The notes under the pieces: model-generated | Databases searched by the model: none | What the model was told of the DNA's origin: nothing | Seen by the model: only the letters and a program-made list of their open reading frames with translations | Origin: Ereboglobus luteus | GTDB taxonomy: Bacteria > Verrucomicrobiota > Verrucomicrobiia > Opitutales > Opitutaceae | DNA: 64,000 bases | Assembly: GCF_003096195.1 (NCBI RefSeq) | Contig: NZ_CP023004.1 | Span: 3,886,501 to 3,950,500, forward strand | Direction: 5' to 3' | Shown here: one piece after another, positions 48,347 through 59,000 of the stretch | Layout: each line of letters starts with the position of its first letter | Numbering within the stretch: the first letter of the stretch is position 1 | Program-made: the position numbers and the translations under genes

Positions 48347-50752
48347 TTAGTGAGCGGACGCACGATCCGCATTGGAATTCGAATCAATCATTTTTATCGG
48401 CCCCATATTTACATTAAAGTTATACATGGTTGCGTTAAGAAAACCTTCGATTTCGCCGCACACACCGGCTTTAGCCAGTGGCAATCCGCGCATATAATCA
48501 TTTTCCAGACTGTGGAAGGCGGCCCCCGAGACTCCATTGATTCGCACTGATTCAACAAATCGTTCACCCGCGGCATACATGCGCATGGCCAAGGAGTCCT
48601 CCGCCTCGACACGTCCCCTGTAATTAAAAACACACACCGGTTTTTTTATGTTAGAGGCGGCTTTCATCAATGGGGCCGCCCTTAGTTCAGCATCCGTATC
48701 CAAGCCTTTTCTGGTTAACAACGGCGCCGCATCGCCGGAATTCAGCATAATATCATTCAACCATTGATTGGGATCAAGCGGCGCATTCACAGCGATGGCG
48801 CAGCGAAAACGGTCCTGATGCAATTGGAGGACCCGCATCGCCGTATAACCACCATAGTTATGTCCCATCACCGCGACATGCTGTAGATCAAGGGGTAAGT
48901 ATTGCGCCAGTTTGTCAAGAGCTGTGAGAATATCCAAGGCCTGCAACTCGCTGCGCTCACCCACGGAGGCCGACTCCCGGCGCTTAATGCCGTATCCCCA
49001 GGCACTGCGGCTGTTAACTTCGATCACGGCGAATCCCATCGTGGCGATCGCCTGTGTCTCAGGGCTAAAATCCAATTGCACGCGATCCCAAGGATAATCA
49101 GGACACACAACGACAACAGGGATTTTTTTTGATCGGATTTGGGATGGTATCGTTATAATTCCGGTGACATGAGATTTGTCAGCAGTCGGGAAGCCAAAAT
49201 CTATGGCCTCATGTAAAAGTTCATTGTTTAGCCAGGGTGATTTTTGAACGAATTCATTCAATTCCTTGGTTATACGATTGTATATATAATAAGCCCCCGG
49301 GTCAGAGGGCGCGCTCGCCTTGACCAAATACTTGCTTCCTTCCGAGTTCCATTCAAGCACGGTTACAATGCGACCGGGCAGCGCAGCCTCCAATGAGGCC
49401 TGCACGGACTGCAGCACCGGGTTAACCCAACGTGTCGTGCGCTTTGCATCCGTGAAGTGTATTCCGGAAAACTCCAGAGTGTGGCGATCGAAAACCAGCA
49501 CGGATGAGCCCTCGCGACCTCCGGGAAACCCGCCCACATCAGGGGTAATCATGTCAAACTTGGCATTTTCAACGGCAAATTTGACCGGTTCCCCAGACTC
49601 CACATTCAAGGCATAAATGCCATATGCATCCCGACCTATATTGGAGGCATAATATAGAATAGTAGAATTGTAATCAAATCCCAGCGGAATTGAACGAGTT
49701 CCGAAATAGTTATCAGGTGAAACAGAAAAACCGCCAACTGAGGCATCTGTTTTTGGCATATTATCAAGGTTCTGCCAGCGCATGAACCCCTTGGTCTTGG
49801 CATACAAATATCGATGGGGGAAAGTGGCATCCGTCGTGCGAGGCATGTAAATGCGGGCATTGCCGAGGCGATCGGACAAAACTCTGCACAGCGGCGCGGG
49901 TTCCTGCTCGGAAACCAAGGTGCGTTTCCCCGTCAGCGCGTTAATTTTGTAAACACCATAATAGTTGGATTTTCCCTGGGCATTCGCCCGCACCAAAATG
50001 GACTCGGCATCATCCGGGCAAAACCCAATCACGCTGGGGGAACGCCAAAAGCGGGCGTCCCCTGTGGGAACAACGGTCTCATCCTCGGCGGATAATGGCG
50101 CCGATGCATCATCGCTATTATACACCAAATCCGCGCCGCTCGCCGATTCGGCCCTGGCGCTTGCCTTGCCCGTCCGGGCACGCACACCCCTTTCTGCGAC
50201 GCCTTCAAATCCTATTTTTTGCAAATCGCGGGGAGTAGCCAAACTGATGGCATTGTCTCCATTCGAATCCATAGCGATTATCATGCCTGTAAGGCTGCCC
50301 CATTGCCCGTCACCGTCGCCAAGCGCCAAAAATTTTCGATTTACTTCCATTACTAGTCGACTGGGAGTCACCCATCCCATCCAAAGCATCTCGGCAGGCG
50401 TGTATTCCCGAGCGTCATCCATTCCATCAGTGGCATCCTGATCAATAAGAATCTCCTTTTTCACGACTGCCTGCTCGGGCTTGTCTGCGTTGACGACATA
50501 AACATACAACCGCCCCTGTTCTCTTTTGGCGTATGCGATTAAATGCCCGTCAGGTGAAAGAGAGGCAGCGTTGGCCTCCGGCGGCTGAAAGAGTTTTGTG
50601 TAATGCTGCTTGTTTTGGTCCACACTCAAAACAGGAACAGGGGAGACATTCACCGAATCGCCTCCAGCAAGCGTTCGCCCCGCGGAGAGCAATGTCCCCA
50701 AAATCAAGATGCGCGCCATCATTTTGGATATGTGCTTTCCCCGTTCAGACAT
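48347..50752 (-). CDS. S9-like prolyl oligopeptidase fold protein without catalytic serine
   Basis: 801 residues, signal at the N-terminus (MMARILILGTLLSAGRTLAG). Residues about 50-520 look like a beta-propeller (ANAASLSPDGHLIAYAKREQGRLYVY; RFWRSPSVIGFCPDDAESILVRANAQG). About 540-800 is an alpha/beta-hydrolase domain with IPVVVVCPDYPWDRV, EVNSRSAWGYG and AQYLPLDLQHVAVMGHNYGGYTAMRVL. In S9 enzymes that last block reads GxSxGG; here the Ser codon is AAC (Asn, about residue 632, at 48857-48859). The Asp motif near the end is also degenerate (CVFNYRGRVEAED) though a His (AAFHSLEND) remains. It is therefore probably a pseudo-peptidase. Placed 83 bp after the autotransporter gene. Confidence 0.82.
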   Translation of the reverse strand: MSERGKHISKMMARILILGTLLSAGRTLAGGDSVNVSPVPVLSVDQNKQHYTKLFQPPEANAASLSPDGHLIAYAKREQGRLYVYVVNADKPEQAVVKKEILIDQDATDGMDDAREYTPAEMLWMGWVTPSRLVMEVNRKFLALGDGDGQWGSLTGMIIAMDSNGDNAISLATPRDLQKIGFEGVAERGVRARTGKASARAESASGADLVYNSDDASAPLSAEDETVVPTGDARFWRSPSVIGFCPDDAESILVRANAQGKSNYYGVYKINALTGKRTLVSEQEPAPLCRVLSDRLGNARIYMPRTTDATFPHRYLYAKTKGFMRWQNLDNMPKTDASVGGFSVSPDNYFGTRSIPLGFDYNSTILYYASNIGRDAYGIYALNVESGEPVKFAVENAKFDMITPDVGGFPGGREGSSVLVFDRHTLEFSGIHFTDAKRTTRWVNPVLQSVQASLEAALPGRIVTVLEWNSEGSKYLVKASAPSDPGAYYIYNRITKELNEFVQKSPWLNNELLHEAIDFGFPTADKSHVTGIITIPSQIRSKKIPVVVVCPDYPWDRVQLDFSPETQAIATMGFAVIEVNSRSAWGYGIKRRESASVGERSELQALDILTALDKLAQYLPLDLQHVAVMGHNYGGYTAMRVLQLHQDRFRCAIAVNAPLDPNQWLNDIMLNSGDAAPLLTRKGLDTDAELRAAPLMKAASNIKKPVCVFNYRGRVEAEDSLAMRMYAAGERFVESVRINGVSGAAFHSLENDYMRGLPLAKAGVCGEIEGFLNATMYNFNVNMGPIKMIDSNSNADRASAH

Positions 50753-50835
50753 GATGAAATTTATTATTTACCCAGCGGCCTCCTCCGCGAAGCCGGATCC
50801 GTTAAGATGCCGGCTTCACGAAGAGGGTCCCCGCC

Positions 50836-53800
50836 CTAGAAGGAAATTCTCATGCCAATGGACATGCGTTGTTTATCAACGCCGGCGCCGCTTGCCCATG
50901 CTCCCGAAAGAAACAGGCTGGCATCGGCGGAGAATTCCAGAGTCAGGCCAGCGTCCAACAACACGGCGCCACCGCTCAAGTCATTGCTGAATTTATCGCC
51001 CGAAACCACAAAGTCATACTTTCCGAGCATCTCATATGTGCCGGCAGCCCTGACCCAGGGAATGAGTTTGCCGAATTTCCCCATGTCAAAAAGATTATGC
51101 CAGCGAACGCCAACGCGCGCTTGCGCCGAATCCGCGGCCTCAAAGCTGTAGCGCCTCGCGAAGGCATCCTTCATGTCGTCGATATTTTGCTTGTTATATA
51201 TGAACTGAGCTTGCGGTTCAAAATTGCCAAAACGCTTGATTCGAATACTACGACCCAATTCAGCCGAAAAAGTGTAATTTGATGTCTCCGATTCAACGCG
51301 CGAGTCGAATGTGCGTATTGTATATTTACTCATTCCGTATTTCACGACAGCATCGGCATACCAGCCGCTGTTTTGATAGGTGGCGAAAACACCAAATGCC
51401 TTTTGATTTCCAGTTATGCTGCTTTTGTCATGGATCAAATCAGAATCCCCCTCCGTCACGTCAGCGAGCAAGCCAACGGACAGGCTCGCATCACTGCCGC
51501 CAAGGTTGGTGAAACTGCGCAAGGCGCCAAACTGTATTAGTTTTGAGGTTACCTTAAGGTCCTGCAGCGTGCCCGTATCAAATTTATCAGCATTCTGCGC
51601 CACGCTGACCCAAACGCTGTTCCTTTTCACTGGATCAATGCGAAATTCGCCCAGTCGCTCCTGCATGTTGGCAAGGCCGGCAAAAGCCATGCTTCTTCCC
51701 ATGGCGGGAACAATGGATGCCGCGTCCACCTCGGGCGAGGGCTCGGGAGCGATCAAATACCAAGACCTGTTGTCATCGCTATGAGCCAATTGATACTCAT
51801 AGGCTCCTTTGACAAGCCGTCCCTGCAACTTGAATTCGACCGTGCTGTGTCCATCTATTGAGATAAGCTCTATCGGGCGCTGCTCGCCCTCGTGCTTGCC
51901 TGTGTAGCCGCCCTGCCCTCCCTTGTTGGCAACGCGAACCAAGGCCTTGCCCGAGGCGTCGCCAGTGATTAGAATTTTGTCAGTCTCGATGGTTCCGGTG
52001 CCATCAGTAAGCTTGGTGTATAGATAGAAGGAACCCAGGGGGCTCGTGCCGAGTGAATCCGTTTCACCTGTGTAATTACCGATAATTTTTAATGTCCCAA
52101 AGGTATCCGAGCGCATATCAACCAACCCGGCGTGCGAGAATCTGTCAGTGGTTATCGTGGCGGGGCCGGAAAGCACGGTGCCGGCCGCTAGCGAAAACAA
52201 ACTCGTCGCAGTGACCTGACCGGCTTGCGACAGGTCAATCGAGCCTTGTGTGACATAGAATTTTCCGACCGCCACATCACCCGTAAACCGAACCATCCCG
52301 GAGCCCTCTTTTGCCAGGGATCCCGCGCCAGTGAATGTGCTGGAAACCACAGCGGCCACAGTCCCGCTTTCGTTAAGGTGCAATGATCCGTTTGAACCAA
52401 TATAAAAATTATTCATTCCGAGATTGGAAACGGTGCCGGCCACTTTTCCCTGGTTTATTATGACTCCGTTCTCAAAATAATTATAATCATTTTGAAAAGT
52501 CAGCGTGCCCTCCCCGTTTTTGGTCAGTGTGTTGCCGGGAGGCGGCAGCAGTTCCAGGCTATAGTTGCCTTGTGCCACAATACTGCCCCCCTCGAAGGTG
52601 TAGTCGCCCGGGTCATCAACAGTCATGTCGGCCACATTCACCGTGCCGCCCGTAATGAGTATGGAACGGGCTTCGGCCGGACTGTCAGCGAAGATCACCC
52701 GGTCATATCCGACAAATTTATCAGCCCTGTGAAGATTTCCCGAATCCGTGTTGTCCTCCCAGCTCAAGTCGTTGGAAACCTCCCCCCATGTGTTGCCCGC
52801 GGCGCCGGTCCAGTGGAGGGCCGTGTTTTTCACGTCGATTGTCATGACAAGATCGTTGCCAATAATAGTATAGTCCATTCCCACCCGGGGGCTGGAATAA
52901 GCTATGCCACCCACTGTAATTATCGGCTTGTAGGCATCAAAATCGGTCGCACCTGTAAAACCGCCCTGCGCTGTCATTATGGTATAAACACCCCGCTTTG
53001 TATTATTGAGATCCAGGGTGATGGTTCCCCCAAAATCAATGGCGCCACCGGAGATTATCGAGTCATTGGTGCTCAGCAGGGGGGTGTCCGCGCCTTCAAT
53101 AAGATCAATTCTGTATATTGAGCCCGCTGCAAAAGAGAAGCCGTTTGTGAACGACAATATGGAGGCGGAGTCATCGTTGTAATCGCCCGGCTGAATAATG
53201 GAACCTGCAACCATGTTCACCATTCCGGTGACAAGCCCGCCCCCGGAAAGCGCGGCTCCATTTGATACATTGATTGAGCCGCCCAACTGACCGGTGTTTG
53301 CCAGTTTCAGATGACCGCCATTGATGTTTGTGACGCCCTGGTAAGTGGACGCATTTCCCGAAAGCACAACGGTTCCGTGCTCATCGCCGCCAGCCCGGTT
53401 AATGTTCAAAACGGATGTGGCCGTGCCATTGATATTACCGGCCAAAGTGAAGGTTTTATCCGTTGCCGCCGCGAAACCGGCGCTTTTTCCGGCTCCCACA
53501 ACAAGTGTTTCGCCTGTTCCGATTTCCATACTATCCAAGGCTAGGATTCTGGCGTCGTTATTGTTTGTGTCGAACACGATTTTATCCAGCGTGGTCCCAA
53601 CTTGGGATGCCTTGGAAAAGGCAATTATTCCATCCGAGAGAATAATACCGCCGGTGAATTCATTGGACTCATTATCAAACCGGATGGAGCCGGCACCGCT
53701 CTTATGCAAGGCGCCTGTGGCGCCAAGAACCGTTGATTTATCCTTATCCGCAACAATGGCCTCGCCGGTGAACCTAAGCTCCCCCGCCAACACATTGGCA

Positions 53801-56079
53801 TTGAGCTGCCCCACCGTCACACCGGATGTAATTCCAATGACTCCTGAATCGGCAAAAGTTATCACATCGCCCCCGACAAAACGATCGTCGGAGCTCCCCA
53901 CGCCCGAGACCACAGTGTCCCAGCTTGTCACTGCAGGGTTCCACGTATAACTCTCGTTAGTGGTTTGAATGTTCGCCACGATATCTTTGCCCCCGTTTGC
54001 GGAGGCATCATAGGTGACCTGAATACGGCCAGACAAACTTGCGCCATCTTGCAATGTTGTGGGCGCAGCCCAGCCGCTGATTCCACCGCCCGCGGAGATG
54101 ATTGTATATTTGCCCTGCACAAGATTATGAAAATCGATGGTGGGCGCGCCCGAGAAGGTCAAAGTGGCGGCTCCATTCATAATCAGCTTGTCGTTTATGC
54201 TCTGCGAGGGATCGACAAGATCACCTTTTATAAGATCCATCTTAATCGTGGCGCTATTCAACGTAAGACTATCAGTCAGCGCCAGGGTCTGCCCCGATAT
54301 CGAGTTGAAATCGCCCGCAATAATCTCGTTTGCCGCCAATGCGCCACCGGCGTTGATTGTGCCCCACCCCGCCAATCTGATATTATTGCTGAAATCGCGG
54401 GTGGTTGCATTTATGGCAAGCAAACCGTTGTCTCCAACAAGCAGCGTCGAACCAGCGCCAAGAGTGATATCCGCTGCGTTGATGGTGCCGTTGCCGGTAG
54501 CCGCGCTTGCCGACGATTTGAACGCCGCCAGGGTGCCGCTGGCCCCCAGACTAAACGAGCCCGCGACAGTGCTTCCATACACGGCACCATTGCTCAATTG
54601 AAAAATGCCGTTATATACAGTGGTGTTAATTTCCAAGTCGCTTGCATACTGGTCAAAAAGCACGATGCCCGCGCCTCCATTTTTATTGACCTCCATTTTG
54701 CTCACTTTCCCGGAAACCCCGCTTATTGGATCATAAAACGCGATTCGATTTCCCGAGTTGGCCTCAAAAGAAAGTGTCGTCTTTGATCCATCAGCCATGT
54801 GGATGGCATTATTCACACCACCCGCCTTGTTCCCCTCGAAGATAATATCCCCGCTGCTTGCTTTAAGCGTTATGTTGCCGGTGTTGGCAGAGACAAAAAT
54901 AGCTCCGCCGGAAGTTTCAGCGATATTATCCTTAAAGACGGCCTCTCCGTTCACTGACACCGTCCTCGCGTAAATAGCACCGCCCTCTCCTTTTCCGCCC
55001 GAGCTGACGCCTTCCATGCTGTCGCTTATCGCGGCATTACCCTCAAATCTAACCTTGCCGGTAAAATTGGCCGCTGTGCTGGCCAGTATGCCGCCACCCT
55101 GCGCCGTCTTCCCTGATGCGCTATAAGCCACATTGCCAATAAAGGTGGCGCCATCCTCAAATGTCATGCTCCCCTTTGGCGTGGTCATGCCGGCCCCCTT
55201 GGCATGGGCCGTGTTATTTGCGACATAGGCATACCCCTTGAACCATGCGCTACCATCGGTAACCCGCAGTCCGCCGCCATCATTACTATCCGAGTTTGCG
55301 TCACCCGAATTATTGTTAATAAACATGGAGCTTCCGCCTACGACGAGGCCGTAATCCTTGTATTCAGTTATTGTCGATATCTTTTTGTTTGTGCGCAGGG
55401 CGCCGCCATTGCCCGTCGCCGAGTTTCCGTCAACAACAAGAAATATGTCGGACTCTGTCACAAGGCCGCCAGTCAAGTAAGCCGCCGATCCTTTGCCGCC
55501 GCTATTTACATTGCTCTGCAATAATAGCGTGCCTGTGCCTGTAATATTCAAATCGGAGCCATCCGGAGTATAGATTGCCCCCGCCTCAGCAGCGCTGATT
55601 CTATGGCCGCTTAGAGTCAGATTGCCATGCAACACCCAAGTGGACAGTCCCTTTCCACTATAATGAATTGCCGATCCCTGCTTCGTGGTGGACAGCGCTG
55701 CCCCAACAATTTTTATGTCCCCAAACGCAAGTGTGCCGCCACTTACCGCCGTTATCATGGGGCCGCTCGCACCTTGAATTGTGCGATCAGTTCCATATAC
55801 GTCACTTCTTAACAGCAAAAACCGGTCCCCAAAGGCCATGCTTCCGCCTAGTGGCGATGGATCGCCGGCCAGTATGAATTCGGTTTCATTTGGATTATCC
55901 TCCAAGATAATTTTTTTAAGATCGTCGGCGCCAGCCGGAACCACAACAGACGCATGCAGAACCGGAACAGCCATCATAAGCGCCATCAAGCACGCGGAGC
56001 CAAGGGCCTTCATTTTATCGGAAACAAAGCTGGTTTTGGTCAAAAATATTAACGATGTGTTCATTGTATTAATAGGCAT
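50836..56079 (-). CDS. Type Va autotransporter with Chlamydia Pmp-like passenger
   Basis: About 1747 residues; starts at 56079, 56064 or 56013 are possible (MPINTMNTSLIF / MNTSLIF / MKALGSACLMAL), the frame being open upstream inside the receptor gene. A long signal leads to VLHASVVVPAG. The passenger about 130-420 has repeated GGA(I/L) and FxxN motifs (NGGALRT, FIGNVA, FEGNAAISD, GGAIYA, FKDNIAETSGGAIFV, FEGNKAGG), the hallmark of chlamydial polymorphic membrane proteins. Later parts have autotransporter-associated beta-strand repeats (LHKSGAGSIRFDNESNEFTGG; LTKNGEGTLTFQNDYNYFENG). The last about 270 residues are a beta-barrel (NSVWVSVAQNADKF...) ending in RMSIGMRISF with the C-terminal Phe. 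Starts just after the TonB receptor stop. Confidence 0.87.
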   Translation of the reverse strand: MPINTMNTSLIFLTKTSFVSDKMKALGSACLMALMMAVPVLHASVVVPAGADDLKKIILEDNPNETEFILAGDPSPLGGSMAFGDRFLLLRSDVYGTDRTIQGASGPMITAVSGGTLAFGDIKIVGAALSTTKQGSAIHYSGKGLSTWVLHGNLTLSGHRISAAEAGAIYTPDGSDLNITGTGTLLLQSNVNSGGKGSAAYLTGGLVTESDIFLVVDGNSATGNGGALRTNKKISTITEYKDYGLVVGGSSMFINNNSGDANSDSNDGGGLRVTDGSAWFKGYAYVANNTAHAKGAGMTTPKGSMTFEDGATFIGNVAYSASGKTAQGGGILASTAANFTGKVRFEGNAAISDSMEGVSSGGKGEGGAIYARTVSVNGEAVFKDNIAETSGGAIFVSANTGNITLKASSGDIIFEGNKAGGVNNAIHMADGSKTTLSFEANSGNRIAFYDPISGVSGKVSKMEVNKNGGAGIVLFDQYASDLEINTTVYNGIFQLSNGAVYGSTVAGSFSLGASGTLAAFKSSASAATGNGTINAADITLGAGSTLLVGDNGLLAINATTRDFSNNIRLAGWGTINAGGALAANEIIAGDFNSISGQTLALTDSLTLNSATIKMDLIKGDLVDPSQSINDKLIMNGAATLTFSGAPTIDFHNLVQGKYTIISAGGGISGWAAPTTLQDGASLSGRIQVTYDASANGGKDIVANIQTTNESYTWNPAVTSWDTVVSGVGSSDDRFVGGDVITFADSGVIGITSGVTVGQLNANVLAGELRFTGEAIVADKDKSTVLGATGALHKSGAGSIRFDNESNEFTGGIILSDGIIAFSKASQVGTTLDKIVFDTNNNDARILALDSMEIGTGETLVVGAGKSAGFAAATDKTFTLAGNINGTATSVLNINRAGGDEHGTVVLSGNASTYQGVTNINGGHLKLANTGQLGGSINVSNGAALSGGGLVTGMVNMVAGSIIQPGDYNDDSASILSFTNGFSFAAGSIYRIDLIEGADTPLLSTNDSIISGGAIDFGGTITLDLNNTKRGVYTIMTAQGGFTGATDFDAYKPIITVGGIAYSSPRVGMDYTIIGNDLVMTIDVKNTALHWTGAAGNTWGEVSNDLSWEDNTDSGNLHRADKFVGYDRVIFADSPAEARSILITGGTVNVADMTVDDPGDYTFEGGSIVAQGNYSLELLPPPGNTLTKNGEGTLTFQNDYNYFENGVIINQGKVAGTVSNLGMNNFYIGSNGSLHLNESGTVAAVVSSTFTGAGSLAKEGSGMVRFTGDVAVGKFYVTQGSIDLSQAGQVTATSLFSLAAGTVLSGPATITTDRFSHAGLVDMRSDTFGTLKIIGNYTGETDSLGTSPLGSFYLYTKLTDGTGTIETDKILITGDASGKALVRVANKGGQGGYTGKHEGEQRPIELISIDGHSTVEFKLQGRLVKGAYEYQLAHSDDNRSWYLIAPEPSPEVDAASIVPAMGRSMAFAGLANMQERLGEFRIDPVKRNSVWVSVAQNADKFDTGTLQDLKVTSKLIQFGALRSFTNLGGSDASLSVGLLADVTEGDSDLIHDKSSITGNQKAFGVFATYQNSGWYADAVVKYGMSKYTIRTFDSRVESETSNYTFSAELGRSIRIKRFGNFEPQAQFIYNKQNIDDMKDAFARRYSFEAADSAQARVGVRWHNLFDMGKFGKLIPWVRAAGTYEMLGKYDFVVSGDKFSNDLSGGAVLLDAGLTLEFSADASLFLSGAWASGAGVDKQRMSIGMRISF

Positions 56080-56086
56080 GGGGTTA

Positions 56087-59000
56087 TCAGAAGGTTGCCT
56101 GGATTCCGGCTGTGCCCAGGAAATCCAGCGCGTTTGTTTCCACACGCATGAGACGCCCTGATGAAACAGGCTTGTATTTTGCTCCGTGATTTGACGAGAG
56201 ATTCGACAGATCCACAAAGAATGTCACATTCCTTGTAAGCTTTATCTTGCCGGTGAAATCAAGAACCCATCGCCCGTAACGGAATTTGGTGTCCTCGAAT
56301 TTATCGGGAGTATTTTCCTGATAGGTATCGTTCCAGCTCCAAGCCAGTCTCATTTGGAAACGGTGATAGTTCCAATTAACACCGGCCGCCGCCGAGCGCG
56401 GAATAAACCCTTGTATTTTTTGTGTTTTATATTCGCCCGGCTTGAAAGTAAAGGTGCCCTCGGCGGTAAGACAGGTAAAGCTCGCGTCAACGCTAAGGCC
56501 GGACAAAGCGCCAGGGAGAAATGGGAAGGCCTGCGTGTAGCTTGCCTCGAACCCGCGAACACGCCCCGAACCACCATTCAGTTTTGTTTCCAGCGTCCAG
56601 GGTATCCAATTATAATCCGGATAATCATCGCTTCCCTCAAAATCGCCCGCCTCCGGATTTGCTCCAAGCGCCAGCGCTTCGTAAGGCGATATCATGATGT
56701 CAGCGTCCACCTCATAATTTTTAAGGTCCTTTTGAAACACCGCCAGTGTTATGGCGCTGGTTTTCTGGCGTCCAAAATAATATTCAAAGGACAAATCCCA
56801 ATTTTCGGAGGTGCGCGGTTTGAGATCCATGTTTGGCACTTTGACCTTGCGCGAACTATTGCTGTATTCGACGCTTCCCATCAGGTTTCCCCAATTGGGA
56901 CGACCGAGGGTTCGTCCGTATTCCAAGGCCAGCTTGGTGTTTTTATTGAACCTGTAAACAAGGTGAATGCTCGGATTAACCCTGTTATACGTCCCCCTTC
57001 CCCCACCGGTGCCGTTATATTGCGCCAGTGTGCCGGCGATCAGATCGCGATCAAAATCAAAACCGTAATCATTTGGATCCACGCTGCTGAGACTGTTATT
57101 TACCACGGGCTGAGTGCGCGTGTTTTCCGTGCGCTCAAAACGAGCGCCGCCGAGAACCGTCAATTTGCCGATTTCAACTTTCCCGGACATATATGCGGCA
57201 TAGATGCGCTCCACCACATATCTTCCGCTGTTTTTCAGCGTATTTTCACGTGTTGATTTCTTATCAACAAAAAACGTATCCGAATTATAATTCCATCTAT
57301 CAATAGGATCCTCGGCCCACCCCTTAAAGGAAACGCCCAGTGCCTGATCAATTTTTCCAAAGTCAAAAACACTTCCCGCGGGATAATTGCCCAGGCCGCC
57401 GCCAAAATCCCAACTCGTGTCCAGCAGACTGCTCAGGTCACTATTAAAGGGCTCCAGCAATATTTTCCCGCGCAGGTCATGCCGCCATGTTTCATTGGTT
57501 TCATAACTGAAAGCCGCCCCAGTTTTGAACTCGATCGGCCATTTCCATGAGATTTTTTTCGTCAGATCGACTTTCGCATCAACCCGATCATTTTGCGTAT
57601 ACTTGCGCTGCCATTCCAGATTATTTGAAGAAGCCTCATAGCTGGCGATCACTCTGGACTTTATGGATTTTTCCCCGGTCACGGGATCTTCATACAAATA
57701 ATATTCCGACACCTCGGCATTACTTGCGTAAACTTCGCTGAAATCATCAGCAAACGGATTTGCGTCTATGAAATCGTATTCAGCTCCGGCAACCACGCCC
57801 TCCGTATTGCCCGAGTAAAAGTCCTTGAGCACGCGTATGGCCGGCCATCGGTCATTGCCTCCTTCCGCACGCCTATCCATGGCATAGTTGATTTTTTTAT
57901 TCGACCGGATCGTCACCTTTCTCTCTCGCGACTCGCGCTCGGATCGCTGGACAGACAGCCTGGTGTCGATTTTTATTCCGGAGCTATCATCCCGATAAGT
58001 GCCGTAAAGTTGGGCGGAATAGCGCTCCGTGGTTTGATCCCGGAACGATTGTTCAACCGAATAATTCGCGCCCTCCACGACCGCATAGTCACCGTAGACA
58101 ATTTTTTCGCCATTATCGGGATTGATCAACCAAGTGTTCATATCCGCGTGTGAAAGCGTATGGTCCACGCTTCCCCCGCTGCTCAAAATATTTCGCACGC
58201 GATACATGTCATTACTGGCGTTGCTGTAAGAAATTGATCCGCCTAGGGAAACCTTCGGATTGAGTTTGTAATCAACCTTTATGGACGCGCCGCTGCGATC
58301 ATTTCCATGCAAGGCAGTGCTGGCGTTTTGAAATCTTTGCTGGCGCACCTTGTAAGTGCTTCCGTCAGCCTCATCAGTTCTTGTTCCCGAGGTGCTGCTG
58401 GTATCCCATGAGGTTGTTCCGCGAACGGCAAGCACCCGCTCCCAGCTCGCGCGAGCATAAATGCCAAGGTTATTTCTGCCTTTGCCCACGGAAAACACAT
58501 CTGAGTAGCTAAGCGAAAATGCGGGGGATAACGAGCTGTGCCGTTTCGCACCGACATCCCGCCCGTAGGTGAAGTTATAGGAATTTGCCGCGCGAATATT
58601 GATCTGCCTTCCCTGCCGATCATAAGCACTCTTCGTGGTCATCATAATGCGTCCCGCGAGCGAGTCGGACGGCATGTCAGGCGTGGGCGATTTTACCACT
58701 GTCACCGTCTCGATCATGTCGGCGGGAATGTCGGCCGTGCTTTGAGTCCGGCCCTCACCCCCCGATGTGCTGCGCACACCATCAATATCCAAACTGGTAA
58801 AATTGGCCGACATGCCGCGCAATTGTATGCTTTCAGTATCAACCTCATCGGTTGTCCCGGTGATACCCGGAATACGCCGGAGCATATTGCCGATGTTTCC
58901 CTTGGTGATATTTCCAAAGGCGTCCGCGGTCAAAACCAGCTGTAGATTGTCCGCGCTGCGTTGCGCTGCGATTGCAGCGGCATTGCCCTCGCGTTCACCG

